Part shown: positions 51,714 to 62,000 of the stretch, one piece after another
Layout: every line of letters starts with the position of its first letter
How positions within the stretch are numbered: position 1 is the stretch's first letter
Assembly: GCA_965116625.1 (NCBI GenBank)
Contig: OZ220717.1
Location: forward strand, 62,001 to 126,000
DNA: 64,000 bases
Reading direction: 5' to 3'
From: VXNE01 sp965116625
GTDB lineage: Bacteria > Pseudomonadota > Gammaproteobacteria > Pseudomonadales > Azotimanducaceae
Translations under genes and position numbers: made by a program
The notes under the pieces: generated by a model
Seen by the model: only the letters and a program-made list of their open reading frames with translations
The model's database searches: none
Told to the model about the DNA's origin: nothing

Positions 51714-52661
51714 GTGAATCACACTCTCGAATTCCAGCGTGCAACCTCCAGGGTGGGCCACGAAACGCTGATCGAGGCTTTGGAAGCGGCCAGGCAAGGT
51801 GATCCCTCGGGGCAGCTACAGGTCGCTGCGACAATGACCTGGGCCGCATTCTCCTGTCCCGATGCCACCAGTGCGGTCTATGACAACATCGCCAGCGTGT
51901 GGCTGGGCGACGGAGAGCAACGAGAGATCGACGAGAGCCTCCCCGAAGCCCCGCTCCGCGAAGGGTTCTGGGATACCTACTGGGCCGTCCTCGAAGATTC
52001 CAGGGCAGGTGTGATTCCGTCCAAGGCCAATGCGCAGATCACCTCCCTGGCCTTCGAGTCGCACCCGGATTTCGTGGCCATCGCGGAGCGATCCGCGCAG
52101 CACCACCCCCGGGCCCAGGCCGCGCTTGCCTGGCCCCCGGGGAGCGGCCTGGATCCCGATGCCCTGCGATCCTGCCCCGGAGGCAGTCTCGGCCAAACAC
52201 TGTACGGCATGATCGTCGGACACGGCTATAGCCAGGAACTGGTCGACCGGCGCCTGAACGAGTTGAATTCGCTTCCGGAATCGCTTCGACGGGTCAACTC
52301 CCGAGTCCTGCACATGCACCGGCCGTGGCAACTGGTTGCCGGCTACGACGCGGCCGATGCACACGAAATCGCTTTCGGTGGCTTTCAGATGGCGCAGTTC
52401 GGCCTCAACCAGGCTGCCATGGTGCTCGCGAGTTTTGCCACAATCGGTTGCTTTCTCGCGCCGACGGGTTTTTACATCCTGCTGTACCTCATCGCCGAGG
52501 GTTGGCGGCACGGACAAGACTCCCCGGACTTCATGGCCATCGACTGGGACTCGGAGTGGGCCCATCCAGTTGAGAAGATTCGGGAGCGCCACGGCGTTAC
52601 CCCATTCCGTAGCGTTTTCAGCAGCAACCTGTTCGAGGTGTTTGGATCGCCCACCAACTGA
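51714..52661 (+). CDS. Coq4-like protein, first of a tandem pair, metal motif degraded
   Basis: 315 residues, GTG start. The late blocks GSLGQTLYGMIVGHGY, LRRVNSRVLHMHRPWQLVAGYD and AHEIAFGGFQMAQFGLNQAA follow the order of Coq4 family proteins (ubiquinone biosynthesis). In Coq4 the metal-binding motif is H-D-x-x-H with a downstream Glu; here the same place reads HRPWQ, keeping only the first His. There is a hydrophobic stretch FATIGCFLAPTGFYILLYLIAEGW. So it may bind lipid without the metal chemistry. No other ubiquinone gene is near. The second copy starts 16 bases after its stop. Confidence 0.6.
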   Translation: MNHTLEFQRATSRVGHETLIEALEAARQGDPSGQLQVAATMTWAAFSCPDATSAVYDNIASVWLGDGEQREIDESLPEAPLREGFWDTYWAVLEDSRAGVIPSKANAQITSLAFESHPDFVAIAERSAQHHPRAQAALAWPPGSGLDPDALRSCPGGSLGQTLYGMIVGHGYSQELVDRRLNELNSLPESLRRVNSRVLHMHRPWQLVAGYDAADAHEIAFGGFQMAQFGLNQAAMVLASFATIGCFLAPTGFYILLYLIAEGWRHGQDSPDFMAIDWDSEWAHPVEKIRERHGVTPFRSVFSSNLFEVFGSPTN

Positions 52662-52677
52662 CCTGACTGGAGCAACG

Positions 52678-53628
52678 GTGGACCAAACCCTCGAATTTCA
52701 ACAGGCAACGTCCCGAATCAGCGGGGACGAGTTGATCGAGTCCCTGGAGGCAGCGAGGGAGGGCGATGCGATCGGACAGCTACAGGTCGCCGCCACCATG
52801 ACCTGGGCTGCATTCTCCTGCCCCGACGCCATCAGCGCGGTCTACGACAATATTTCCGCCGTCTGGCTGGGAAACGGCGTCCGTCGAGAAATCGACGAAG
52901 GTCTCCCGGAAGCTCCGCTCGAGGCGGGTTTCTGGGAGGAGTACTGGGACGTGGTCGAGGATTCGAGGGAAGGTGTGATCCCTTCCCGGGCCAACGCGAG
53001 GATATCCGCGCTGGGGATCCTCGAGGCACATCCGGGTTTCATGTCCATCGCGGAGCGTTCCGTGAAGAACGACCCCCACGTCCGCCCGGCTATAGTCGAA
53101 GCCCCCCAGGAAGGCCTCCAGCCCGATGTGCTCCGAACCTGTCCCCCAGGCAGTCTTGGCCAAACGCTCTACGGGATGATCGTCGGGCATGGGTACAGCC
53201 TGGAGCTCATCGATAGAAGACTGAACTATGCGAGATCGCTCCCGCAATCGCTCCGGCGCGTCAATACGCGCGTGTTGCAGATGCATCGACCGTGGGAACT
53301 CGTGGCTGGCTACGACACCGGCGACGCGCACCAGATCGCGTACGGTGGTTTCCAGGTAGCCCAGTTCGGGCTCCACCAGGCGGCCATGGTGCTCGCGAGC
53401 TTCGCGTCGATCGGGTGCTTCCTCGCACCGACGGGCTTCTACATCCTGCTATACCTGATCGCCGAAGGATGGCGGCACGGGCAGCAGACGCCAGCGTTCA
53501 TGGAGATCGACTGGGACTCCGAGTGGGTCCACTCCGTCGATACGATCAGGAAACGCCACGGCATTACCCCGTTTCGCAGCGTCTTCAGCAAGAACCTGTT
53601 CGAGGTCTTCGGGACGTCAAGCGTCTGA
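52678..53628 (+). CDS. Coq4-like protein, second of a tandem pair, metal motif degraded
   Basis: 316 residues, GTG start at 52678. It is the paralogue of 51714, sharing LQVAATMTWAAFSCPDA, GSLGQTLYGMIVGHGYS and the LVAGYD...GGFQ-x-AQFGL block almost unchanged, with the motif here HRPWE. The frame is open further upstream inside the first copy, but that is a shadow. The two genes form a small operon. Divergence is spread along the length, largest near residues 110-150. Confidence 0.6.
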   Translation: MDQTLEFQQATSRISGDELIESLEAAREGDAIGQLQVAATMTWAAFSCPDAISAVYDNISAVWLGNGVRREIDEGLPEAPLEAGFWEEYWDVVEDSREGVIPSRANARISALGILEAHPGFMSIAERSVKNDPHVRPAIVEAPQEGLQPDVLRTCPPGSLGQTLYGMIVGHGYSLELIDRRLNYARSLPQSLRRVNTRVLQMHRPWELVAGYDTGDAHQIAYGGFQVAQFGLHQAAMVLASFASIGCFLAPTGFYILLYLIAEGWRHGQQTPAFMEIDWDSEWVHSVDTIRKRHGITPFRSVFSKNLFEVFGTSSV

Positions 53629-53642
53629 CCGGACAGGCCGTT

Positions 53643-55550
53643 TCATTCGCCCGCCGCCAACTCACGAAGTCCCGTTTCCACCCGGCGTGCCTTCGCCTCG
53701 TCCCACCACCACGCGTCGAGATATGGCACGCGGATAAGCGCATCGTTTCTCACTTCGGAGAACTTGTCCCAGTAGACGAGGCGGAATCCCGGCTGCGAGC
53801 CCAGTGGAATGAAGTAGAAGTTCCACAGCAGGACCCGGTCGAGGGCGCGAGTGGCCGCATACAGGTCTTCCGCCGTGTCCGCCTCGATAACTGACTGGAC
53901 CAGGCTGTCCACGACCGGGTTGCGCACGCGGGCCCAGTTCTGCCCGTAATCGTGATCGGCCGCGGCACTGCTGAACCAGTTGCGGAGTTGCAGGCCCGGG
54001 GTAAAGGTCGGGCCGAGGCGCACGGAGTTTCCGTCGAACTTGCCGGTTCGGCTGCGGTAGAGCCATTGCGACACCTCCGGCGACACGCCCGTCGTCTCGA
54101 CGCCAATACGGTTGAGGTTCCTGACGAGAGACAGGTTCTGGCGTATCGAGTAGTACGAGACGCCGATGAAGTCGAGGGTGAACGGCTCGCCCGTTTCGAC
54201 ATTGCGCATCTTCCCGTCCTCGATTCTCAAGCCCGCCTCCTCGAACAGCTCGAGGGCGCGCTTCAGGTTCTGTCGCCGGGCGTCAGGGCCGTCGCTCGAA
54301 GGCGACCTGAATTCCTCCGTAAACACGCGCGGCGGCACCTGGCCGCGCCAGGGTTCGAGAAGCGCAAGTTCCTTCTCGCTCGGCAGCCCTCGTTGCGCCA
54401 TCGGAGAGTTCTGGAAGAAGCTCACGCCCGGCTTGTAGAAGCCGTAGAAGAGAACGCGATTGGTCCATGCGAAGTCGTACAGCAGCCACAGTGCTTCGCG
54501 GACGCGCACGTCCTTCAGATGTGGTTTGTCGAGATTCCAGAATATCGGCCACCACAAGCCCTCGACGCGCGCCAGCGGCCGCAACTCGCGCTTGAAGAGA
54601 CCGGCCTTCACCGCCGGGAAGTTGTATTGCGTCGCCCAGTTCTTGGATACCCCCTCCTCCCGGATGTCGATCACGTTGCCCTTGTGGGCCTCGATCATGA
54701 CCTGCTCGTCGGCAAAGTGATCGAACTTCACGCGTTGGAAGTTGTACCTGCCCCTGTTGACCGGTATATCCCGACCCCAGTAGTCCCCGACTCTCTCGTA
54801 TACCAGTACGCGCCCGACTTCCGCGCGCGCCAATCGATACGGCCCGCTGCCGAGCGGCGCGTGCACCGTGGTTTTGCCGATATCCCGGTTCGACCAGTAG
54901 TGTTTCGGCAGGATGCTGAAGGAACCGAGGGTGAACGGGAACGTGGGATTGGTCTCCACGCCTTCCTTGCGCACGAAACACAACTCCCGCTCGCCGAACG
55001 CGAACACGCGATCCAGGTCGGCCAGCGACGTGCGTATCGCGACCGACCCGTGCTCCCGCATCGCCTCGAAGGTGAACAGCACGTCTTCCACGGTGATCGG
55101 CACGCCATCGTGCCAGGCCGCGCCGGAGCGAAGCCGGAAGGCGACCCACTCGAAGTCCGGACCCACGACCACGCCCTCGGCCAATCGGCCGTAGTGGCTC
55201 ACGGGTTCGTCGATGGCGGCTTCCAGGAGCGTGTCGTAGACCAGCCGCCGGGCTATGTCGTAGCCGGCTGCGAGGCGGCCCTTCTCGACGATGCCGTTGT
55301 AGTTGTCGAACGTGCCGAGCACCGAGATGCGTACTTCGCCCGCCTTCGGCGCGTCGGGATTCACATAGGCGAAGTGCGTGAAGTCGCGGCCGTAGCGGAG
55401 CGGCCGCAGGTGGGATATCCCGTGCTCGTAGCGGGGATTGGCACAGGGTTGATCGCCGAGGGCGCAGGTCGACCAGGCGCCTGCGGCGGCGATCAGGGCC
55501 CCACCCAGCCATCCGCCGCGGGCGGCAAGCGGGGCCAGGCCAGACGCCAT
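53643..55550 (-). CDS. Extracellular solute-binding protein family 5 (oligopeptide/YejA-like)
   Basis: 635 residues. An N-terminal signal-like segment (GGALIAAAGAWSTCALG) precedes the SBP_bac_5 body: FTHFAYVNPDAPKAGEVRISVLGTFDNYNGIV, LVYDTLLEAA, WVAFRLRSGAAWHDGVPITVEDVLFTFEAM, GSGPYRL, and DVRVREALWLLYDFAW. The nearest named likeness is YejA of the microcin C/oligopeptide importer. No permease or ATPase gene is near, so it is an orphan binding protein. The start could be ATG 55550 or 55583; the gene overlaps the GNAT gene end by coupling or nearly so. Confidence 0.85.
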   Translation of the reverse strand: MASGLAPLAARGGWLGGALIAAAGAWSTCALGDQPCANPRYEHGISHLRPLRYGRDFTHFAYVNPDAPKAGEVRISVLGTFDNYNGIVEKGRLAAGYDIARRLVYDTLLEAAIDEPVSHYGRLAEGVVVGPDFEWVAFRLRSGAAWHDGVPITVEDVLFTFEAMREHGSVAIRTSLADLDRVFAFGERELCFVRKEGVETNPTFPFTLGSFSILPKHYWSNRDIGKTTVHAPLGSGPYRLARAEVGRVLVYERVGDYWGRDIPVNRGRYNFQRVKFDHFADEQVMIEAHKGNVIDIREEGVSKNWATQYNFPAVKAGLFKRELRPLARVEGLWWPIFWNLDKPHLKDVRVREALWLLYDFAWTNRVLFYGFYKPGVSFFQNSPMAQRGLPSEKELALLEPWRGQVPPRVFTEEFRSPSSDGPDARRQNLKRALELFEEAGLRIEDGKMRNVETGEPFTLDFIGVSYYSIRQNLSLVRNLNRIGVETTGVSPEVSQWLYRSRTGKFDGNSVRLGPTFTPGLQLRNWFSSAAADHDYGQNWARVRNPVVDSLVQSVIEADTAEDLYAATRALDRVLLWNFYFIPLGSQPGFRLVYWDKFSEVRNDALIRVPYLDAWWWDEAKARRVETGLRELAAGE

Positions 55551-55561
55551 CGAACAGGCGG

Positions 55562-56026
55562 TTACTCTCCCTCCTTCAACCACTCGAACAGATGGTACCG
55601 GCCGTCATCCATACCCATGACCCGGTACGTCTCCTGCGCTCCCGCGTTCTCTGTTGCGACATAGAGCCTGATCCCGCGCAGATCGGAAGATGCTTCCACC
55701 CTGGCCTTCAGGGTCCGGTAAAGCTCGCGAAATACACCCCGTCGCCGCGCCGCGGGAACCACGTACACCGAATGTACCCACAGGACGGTTCCGTTGCGCC
55801 AGTCGCTCCACTCCGGGACCGTCAGGAGGCAGCCCGCCGTCTTGCCCTCACATTCGGCGATCCAGTACGCGCCCTTTTGCGGGTCGTCGAAGACCGCCTG
55901 AACGCCTTCCTCCACCGTCGGGCGATGCAAGGCAATTCCCTCCGTTTCCCGCGCCATCCTGACCTGGAAGTCGACGATCGCAGCAGCGTCCTCCCGCGTC
56001 CCGGGACGAATCTCGATCAATGGCAT
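55562..56026 (-). CDS. GNAT-family N-acetyltransferase
   Basis: 154 residues of GNAT fold. RPGTREDAAAIVDFQVRMA is the first strand-helix, GTVLWVHSVYVVPAARRRGVFRELYRTL holds the acetyl-CoA loop (R-R-x-G-V), and IRLYVATENAGAQETYRVMGMDDGRYHLFEW is the C-terminal pair. It moves an acetyl group from acetyl-CoA to an unknown amine. The stop lies within a few bases of the start of the solute-binding protein gene, so they are probably co-transcribed. Confidence 0.85.
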   Translation of the reverse strand: MPLIEIRPGTREDAAAIVDFQVRMARETEGIALHRPTVEEGVQAVFDDPQKGAYWIAECEGKTAGCLLTVPEWSDWRNGTVLWVHSVYVVPAARRRGVFRELYRTLKARVEASSDLRGIRLYVATENAGAQETYRVMGMDDGRYHLFEWLKEGE

Positions 56027-56080
56027 CGAATCACGTGAATCCCCACCGCGCCCACGCCCACCTGCCAGAGGCGTGTGCCG

Positions 56081-57037
56081 TCAGCGAATGGCTATCGGGT
56101 TGATGATCATCTGGACCGCGCCCCGGACCTTCGCGTGGCCCAGGACGAACAGGAACTCGAATGCGCCGTCGCGCACCAGCGGCCCGGTGTTCATCGTTTC
56201 CAGTATGTAGATGCCGTTCTCCTTCAACAGGATGACGTGGCCCTGGAACGGCCGCGTCTGATCGGGCGGTGGCACGACATCGACGCCCCAGGTGTCCGCG
56301 CCGACGGCGACGATGTTCTTGCTCGCGAGATAGCTCGCGACCTCCTCCGTCTGCCCCGGTTCCGCCGACACCCACGCCCCCGGGTCGGCTTCGAGCTTGG
56401 CATCCGTCCAACCCGTGTGGAACAGGACGACGTCGCCTTCACGCACCGGCGTGCCCTGCTTTTCCTCCACCGCCTGCACGTCCTCGACATCGAAGAACTG
56501 GCCCGCCTCCATGTACTCGACACCGAAGTGCCCTGCCATGTCGAGCACGATGCCGCGCGCGACGATGGGGGGAATCTTCTCGACCCCGAGCTTGGTGAGC
56601 CCCGTCAGAAAGGCGAACTCCTTCGCATTGTTGCAGTTGTAGTAGGTGGCGTCCGGCGCGCCGACATGGCCGAGCCCGTCGATCTGCGAGCCGATACCGA
56701 ACCAGCCCTGGAAGACGTCGTCGTTGTAGGTGGCGTTGGGGAACGCGACGCGGCCCTGCTGCTGATTCGGCTGCACCACCTGCAACATGAGGCCACGCGG
56801 CGGGAACGCCGGCGTCGACGAATCGATGGTGACGCCCAGGCTATAGGTCTTCCCTGTCTTGATGAGGCTCGACGCAGCCAGCACGGATTCCGCCGTGATC
56901 AGGTTCGCGTTGCCTATCTCGTCCTCAACGCCCCAGCGCGAGGGTTCGCAGCCTTCCTCGGCGACCGCGCCGGCCGCCACGGCTACCGCGAAAACGGTAG
57001 GCAGGCCTATTGCCCGCCAGTCACTTGCGTTGCACAT
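56081..57037 (-). CDS. Secreted cyclase-family (kynurenine formamidase-like) protein
   Basis: 318 residues. The start ATG 57037 gives a signal peptide (WRAIGLPTVFAVAVAAGAVAEE). The cyclase family (COG1878) pattern is seen in SRWGVEDEIGNANLIT, the metal-site region GSQIDGLGHVGAPD (H-x-G-x-x-x-D-x-x-x-H in this family, here with Gln-Ile-Asp) and FHTGWTDAK, GADTWGVDVVPP. Enzymes of the group hydrolyse formyl-kynurenine or cyclic amides, or isatin. Periplasmic location is unusual but known in this larger sort. It overlaps the crotonase stop by a few bases in the reverse direction, so is co-transcribed downstream of it. Confidence 0.78.
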   Translation of the reverse strand: MCNASDWRAIGLPTVFAVAVAAGAVAEEGCEPSRWGVEDEIGNANLITAESVLAASSLIKTGKTYSLGVTIDSSTPAFPPRGLMLQVVQPNQQQGRVAFPNATYNDDVFQGWFGIGSQIDGLGHVGAPDATYYNCNNAKEFAFLTGLTKLGVEKIPPIVARGIVLDMAGHFGVEYMEAGQFFDVEDVQAVEEKQGTPVREGDVVLFHTGWTDAKLEADPGAWVSAEPGQTEEVASYLASKNIVAVGADTWGVDVVPPPDQTRPFQGHVILLKENGIYILETMNTGPLVRDGAFEFLFVLGHAKVRGAVQMIINPIAIR

Positions 57038-57041
57038 GAAA

Positions 57042-57923
57042 TCAGTCCTTGTCCTTGTAGGTGTCCGTGCCACGATACGGGCCGTCACGCCACTGCAGGG
57101 CGCCTTTCAGCCCTTCCTCACGCATCTTGTCCTGCCACTGGTAGCCGAACTCCGTGAATTGTCCCGCCGCGTCGAGATCGGTGGAACTCCTGACCGAGGA
57201 GTAGATCCCCATGTTCTCGTAGAAGCGGTTCATATTGACCTTGAGGATGGCCAATTGGTCGGCAGTCATGATACCGATCCGGTCAGCCAGGGCGAGCGTG
57301 TTCTCCTCGAGTTTCTCCTTCGGCCAGGCATAGTTGATCATGCCGATCTCGGCCGCTTCCCGACCGGTGACGTTCTCGCCGGTGTAATAGAGTTCCTTCG
57401 CCTTGCGCATACCGATGACCAGTGGCCAGATGACGCCGGTGCGTGACGTCCCGAGACCGCGCAGGCCCGGATGACCCAGTTGCGCTTCCTCGTCGGCCAC
57501 GACGAGGTCCGCCATCATGGCAAGTTCGCAGCCACCGGCGATCGCGTAACCCGACACCTGGGCGATGGTGATCTTCGCCATGTTCCAGAAGTACATGTGG
57601 ATGTCCGTGATCTGCTGCATCCCCGTACGGATTCCCATCAGCAGGCGGCGGTCCTTGTCGTCCCGCTGCCGGTGTTGCCGCACCACCGCGTCGGATCCGC
57701 GGCCGCGGGTCAGGTCATAGCCGGCGCTGAAGGCGCGGCCTTCCCCCCGCACGATGATCACGTGCGCGCTCGAGTCCGCCTCGAGCTCGTGCAGCGCGTC
57801 GTTGAATTCGTACATCAATTCCTGCGACAGCGCGTTCAGCTTCTCCGGCCGGTTCAGCGTGATTCGCGCCACGCGGTCATCGGTGCCGAGCCGGTCGATG
57901 TAAATGTAGTCGTAGTCAGCCAC
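57042..57923 (-). CDS. Enoyl-CoA hydratase/isomerase (crotonase) family protein
   Basis: 293 residues. Crotonase blocks: VARITLNRPEKLNALSQEL, GRAFSAGYDLTRG, SGYAIAGGCELAMMADLV, and LGHPGLRGLGTSRTGVIWPLVIG in place of the usual PE-x-x-LG-x-x-PG loop. It is a paralogue of the gene at 7455, sharing the FSAGYDLT loop and the EGLK...WRDGP end. Substrate not assignable. The C-terminus TYKDKD is rich in charge. The cyclase-family gene begins before its end, so they are likely one unit. Confidence 0.87.
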   Translation of the reverse strand: MADYDYIYIDRLGTDDRVARITLNRPEKLNALSQELMYEFNDALHELEADSSAHVIIVRGEGRAFSAGYDLTRGRGSDAVVRQHRQRDDKDRRLLMGIRTGMQQITDIHMYFWNMAKITIAQVSGYAIAGGCELAMMADLVVADEEAQLGHPGLRGLGTSRTGVIWPLVIGMRKAKELYYTGENVTGREAAEIGMINYAWPKEKLEENTLALADRIGIMTADQLAILKVNMNRFYENMGIYSSVRSSTDLDAAGQFTEFGYQWQDKMREEGLKGALQWRDGPYRGTDTYKDKD

Positions 57924-58071
57924 CTGGTTCCCCTTTCCGTTGCGTCAGGCCGGCTAGTATCACGGCAGCGGCCTTCCGCACTCAAGCGGCTTGCGCGCCA
58001 TCATGCAACTGGAGTAGAACGAAACAGGCAAGCCCCGGACCCCGGGTGCAAGAACAGGGAGGCAAGGAACG

Positions 58072-59028
58072 ATGGATACTCGAGTGTACGCCGGCACCGT
58101 CGGCTGGGGCGTCTGGGGCAGCGACGATCTCGGGGAGACCTGGCACCGCGCCTTCCGAGGCGTCTATGCCGAGTGCCGGGTCTGGTCAATGTCAAGCCAC
58201 CCGGACGAACCCGGCGTCGTCTGGGCGGGGTCCGACCGTGGCGTCCTGCGGCAGGGTCCGGACGGCCAGGCCGAGGTCGTCCCGTCTCCCGCGGACGACA
58301 TGTGCATCTGGGCATTCGCCCAGTCTCCGAAGGATGCGAAGGTCCTGATCATCGGGACCCATCCGGGCGCGGTGTTCCGGTCCGACGACGGTGGAGCGCA
58401 CTGGCGCGAGCTACCCGTTCAACTGGTCGAGGAGTGCCTCATCGGAAGACCCCGCATCACGCGCATCAGGTTCGATCCGATCGACGACGACACGATTTGG
58501 GCAAGCGCCGAAATCGACGCCGTACACCGCAGCCCGGACGGTGGAGAGACCTGGGAGCGCCTGGAGGACGGCTTCGACTTTCCCGACATCCACGATATCG
58601 CCATCGTCAACGACAACGGTGCGCGCAAGTGCCTCGCCGCCACCGCTCGCGGTCTCTACAAGTCGATCGATGAGGGCGCGAGCTGGCATTTCCAGGCGCT
58701 CGACTCGCCGTGGCAGTACACGCGGGGAATGAAACCCCGCGCCGATCTCGACGGCACCGTATTCCTTTGCAACGGCGACGGTCCTCCAGGATCCCAGGGC
58801 ACGCTATGGCGAAGCCGCGACTGGGGCGAAACCTGGGAGGATGCGCACCTGCCGCCGACCAACTCCACGCCGTGGATGGTGGCGACGAACGAAGCGGATC
58901 CGAACCTGCTGTTCTGCTGCACCAACCTCGGTCAGATGTACCGCAGCGAAGACGGCGGCGAAGCCTGGCGAAAACTGCCCCGCGAGTTTGGCGAAATCCG
59001 CACGATGCTCTGGCACCAGGCGGCGTAG
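58072..59028 (+). CDS. BNR/sialidase-like beta-propeller protein
   Basis: 318 residues with repeats of the Asp-box kind (S-x-D-x-G-x-x-W): SDDLGETW, SDDGGAHW, SPDGGETW, SIDEGASW, SRDWGETW and SEDGGEAW. Spaced by 40-60 residues, they make a six- or seven-bladed propeller as in exo-alpha-sialidases and photosystem II assembly Ycf48 relatives. No signal peptide and no sialidase catalytic set (Arg triad) were seen, so it is probably not a sialidase. Start ATG 58072 has GGGAGG/AAGGA upstream. Role unknown. Confidence 0.8.
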   Translation: MDTRVYAGTVGWGVWGSDDLGETWHRAFRGVYAECRVWSMSSHPDEPGVVWAGSDRGVLRQGPDGQAEVVPSPADDMCIWAFAQSPKDAKVLIIGTHPGAVFRSDDGGAHWRELPVQLVEECLIGRPRITRIRFDPIDDDTIWASAEIDAVHRSPDGGETWERLEDGFDFPDIHDIAIVNDNGARKCLAATARGLYKSIDEGASWHFQALDSPWQYTRGMKPRADLDGTVFLCNGDGPPGSQGTLWRSRDWGETWEDAHLPPTNSTPWMVATNEADPNLLFCCTNLGQMYRSEDGGEAWRKLPREFGEIRTMLWHQAA

Positions 59029-62000
59029 TCAGCCGCTCTCCGAGGGCTGCTTTTCGGGCCGGTTGAGGTAGCCCGGCTCCACCAGCGTTCGCCACGCCAT
59101 GCGCACCCAGCGGACCAGCGCGAAAGCAAGCCAAAGGGACCAGGCCCACATGGCCAGCCGGTAGACCCAGGTCGGCAACGAGACCACCCAGGCCGTGGGC
59201 AGGGTTTCGCCGCTGTGGTCCGCATACCACCGATAAGTGGACTCGTTCGAACCATGGCCCGTGACCTGCATTTCCGGCTGGCCCAGCAAGGCGGCCGGTA
59301 TCGACCAGACGAGGGCGCCGAGCGCCACGAGGCCGGCGAGTGTGAGCAGGATCTGAACAAGCTGGTATGTCGTTTCCTTCATCGACTCGAGTGTCTGACG
59401 GGACCGCCACCAGATCGCCATGAACCAGGCCGCGAGCAGCAGTACGCCGGACAGGTTGCACAACGTCATTCCCACCGACAGCAGCAACGCGTCCGCGGTC
59501 GTCAGCGGAAAGTTCGGCAACCTGGAAAGCGCGAGCGCGAGGGCCGCGACCACCGCGACGACGCCCCAGAAGAGCAGTGCGGCCCCGAGCGTCGGGCCAC
59601 CCAGCAGGATGGTCCAGCGGTCGCGCGGAAACTCGACCGTGATATCGATGTTGTTCGCCGGGCGCGCCAGCACGACCTCCGGCGTCTCGAAATAGACGCC
59701 CAGATCCTCTCCTCCCCGCCAACCGACGTGATAATCCACCACCCCCGGTTCAATGGGCAACGAGATTTCGCCGGCTTCGGGAATCGGCTGGCTCTCGCCC
59801 TCGATCTCTATGCTCTCGACTTGCGCGCCGGACGGAAGCCGAACCGGAAACTCTCCCCCCTGCGTCGCGCGCAGGGTCAGGCCCAGGCCGGCCATATACG
59901 TGCGGCTACCCGGGCGCACCGTTGTTCGAACCGACTCCACCGTCACCGTGTCTCCGGGGACCGCCAGCGGACTGTCAAGGTGGAGGCGTACCGACTCGCC
60001 CGACCTGGGTCGGAAGGTGGTCCCCGATCGACTGCTGTCTACCGGGACGATTCCCTCATGCCGCACGTGCCAGAAATCCGACCCATGTGCGGTCCACACT
60101 TCGCGCCACCGATCCACGGAGGGTGCCGTCAGTTCGACCGTGTCGGCTACTTCGTAACGGCTAAGCCATCCAACGCGTCCGACTCCCGGGTCGAACGCCG
60201 CTGTCACGACACCGCCAGCGACACGGACATCGTCAGACAGCAGGGTCTCGCCCGCAAGCAACGGGACTTCGAGTTCAAACCCGCCCTGTCGCGGCGCCAC
60301 GCGTGTCACGGTCGTTTCGACGTGGGGTTCGAAGTCGAAATAGAGATCCCGCCGCACCTCCACATACGGCTGGACCGAGGCGGCGACCAGCGCGGCCGAC
60401 GCAAGGGACGAGGATGGTCCGGCATCGGACTCAAGGCGCTCGAGCTGAATGTTGTCGCCCGCGAGGGTGTCGCCGGCGATACCGTAGACGCGCCAGCCAC
60501 GTGCGTCGGCCGCGATGGAACCGGGACGGATGGGGAAGTGGATGTCCAGACGCCGCAGATCCGCCACGGACACTTCCATCACGACGGCGTGCACGCCGGG
60601 ACCGAGCAGCGCTGACAAGCGCCCCTCCGCGTCGCGCGAGAGCGGCACACGGGTCGTCCCGACTACCACCGAGGAGGGCTGCGCAACACGGTCGCTGAGG
60701 GGCAGCGGCACCGCGAACGTGCCTCCGACGTGCACGTCCTGCATGAGGCGAAGCGTATCGCCATCAATGTCGACCGCCGCGTTGCTCACGCTTGCGCAGT
60801 CCGGCAGGCATCCGGGTTTCTCCAGCAGACGTTCTTCCAGCGTCTGCAACAGTTCGGCGTCGGGAAGCTGCGCGGCGGCATCCGGCGCCAGCATGAAGAG
60901 CGCGAGCACTGGCGCCATGCGCGAAAGCCACGGTGGCAACCGGGGCAGGCGCGGCCGCGACAGCAGGATGAAGAACCCGACAACGAACAGCGACAACACC
61001 GCTGCCGCCGCGCTCACGAGGCGCGTTACCGGAGGCGGCAGCAACGCCAGGTCAAGCGGCTGGTCGGCTTCAACCGGACCGTCCCAAAGAAGACGCGCCA
61101 CATTCCAGGACCACTGTGGAGAGCCTGGACCGGTCTGAATGCGAATGTTTTCTCGATCCCGATAAGCCGCCGTGACGACTACTTCCTCGACCGGTGCTTC
61201 CTCGACACGAGGCCGAGGCGACTCGGCAAGCATATCCACGGCCACTGCATCCGGCTCCGCCACCGTGCGCATGACTTCCCGGGGAACCGAGCGCGCGAAC
61301 CGGACCGCGTCCGACACGGCTTCAAGTTGCGGATAGATCGCCTGGCGCGCCTGGCCCACCGAGAAGTAAATGCAGACAACGGCGACCGGCACCAGCACGA
61401 CCCAATATGTCGCCCGAAAGACCTTGCTCGTCGTCTCGTGACGTACTGCGCGCAGCAGGGCGACGACGCCGGCCAGGGCGAGCCATCCATAAGTGGGAAC
61501 AGGATTGACCTGGTACGACAGCAGCACGGCCAGGGCGACGACCGCCGCCCATGCAGGACTGGTGACCCGCCACACGAGAATCAGGAGGAGGACCACGAGG
61601 AACGCGTCCCACAGACGCCACTTGTCCAGCCACGCCTCCGGCGCGCTATCCGGGCCGCTCGCCCACAGCAAGCGCCATCCCGGGGGCAAATGGAGCTGCG
61701 CGCCCAGCGATGCGGCGTCGACTCGCCAACCACTCGCGGACAACCGGTCTCCCGCGGCGCTGACGGCCTTGATGCTCGCGGATCCGGCAGTCAACTCCAC
61801 GCCGGGTTCGCCTTCACCCAGCCGCGTCACCAGCCGGGGTATTCCGTTGACATCGATTCTGCCTGGAACATAGTCGGCGGCGATACGCACATCGCGGTCC
61901 AGCCGCGCGATGATGTTGTCTTCGACGACATATCCGCCGCCGTCGAAGTCGAGCCAGAGTTTGCGCGATATGTCGAAACGCCCCGGGCTCGGATTGACAT

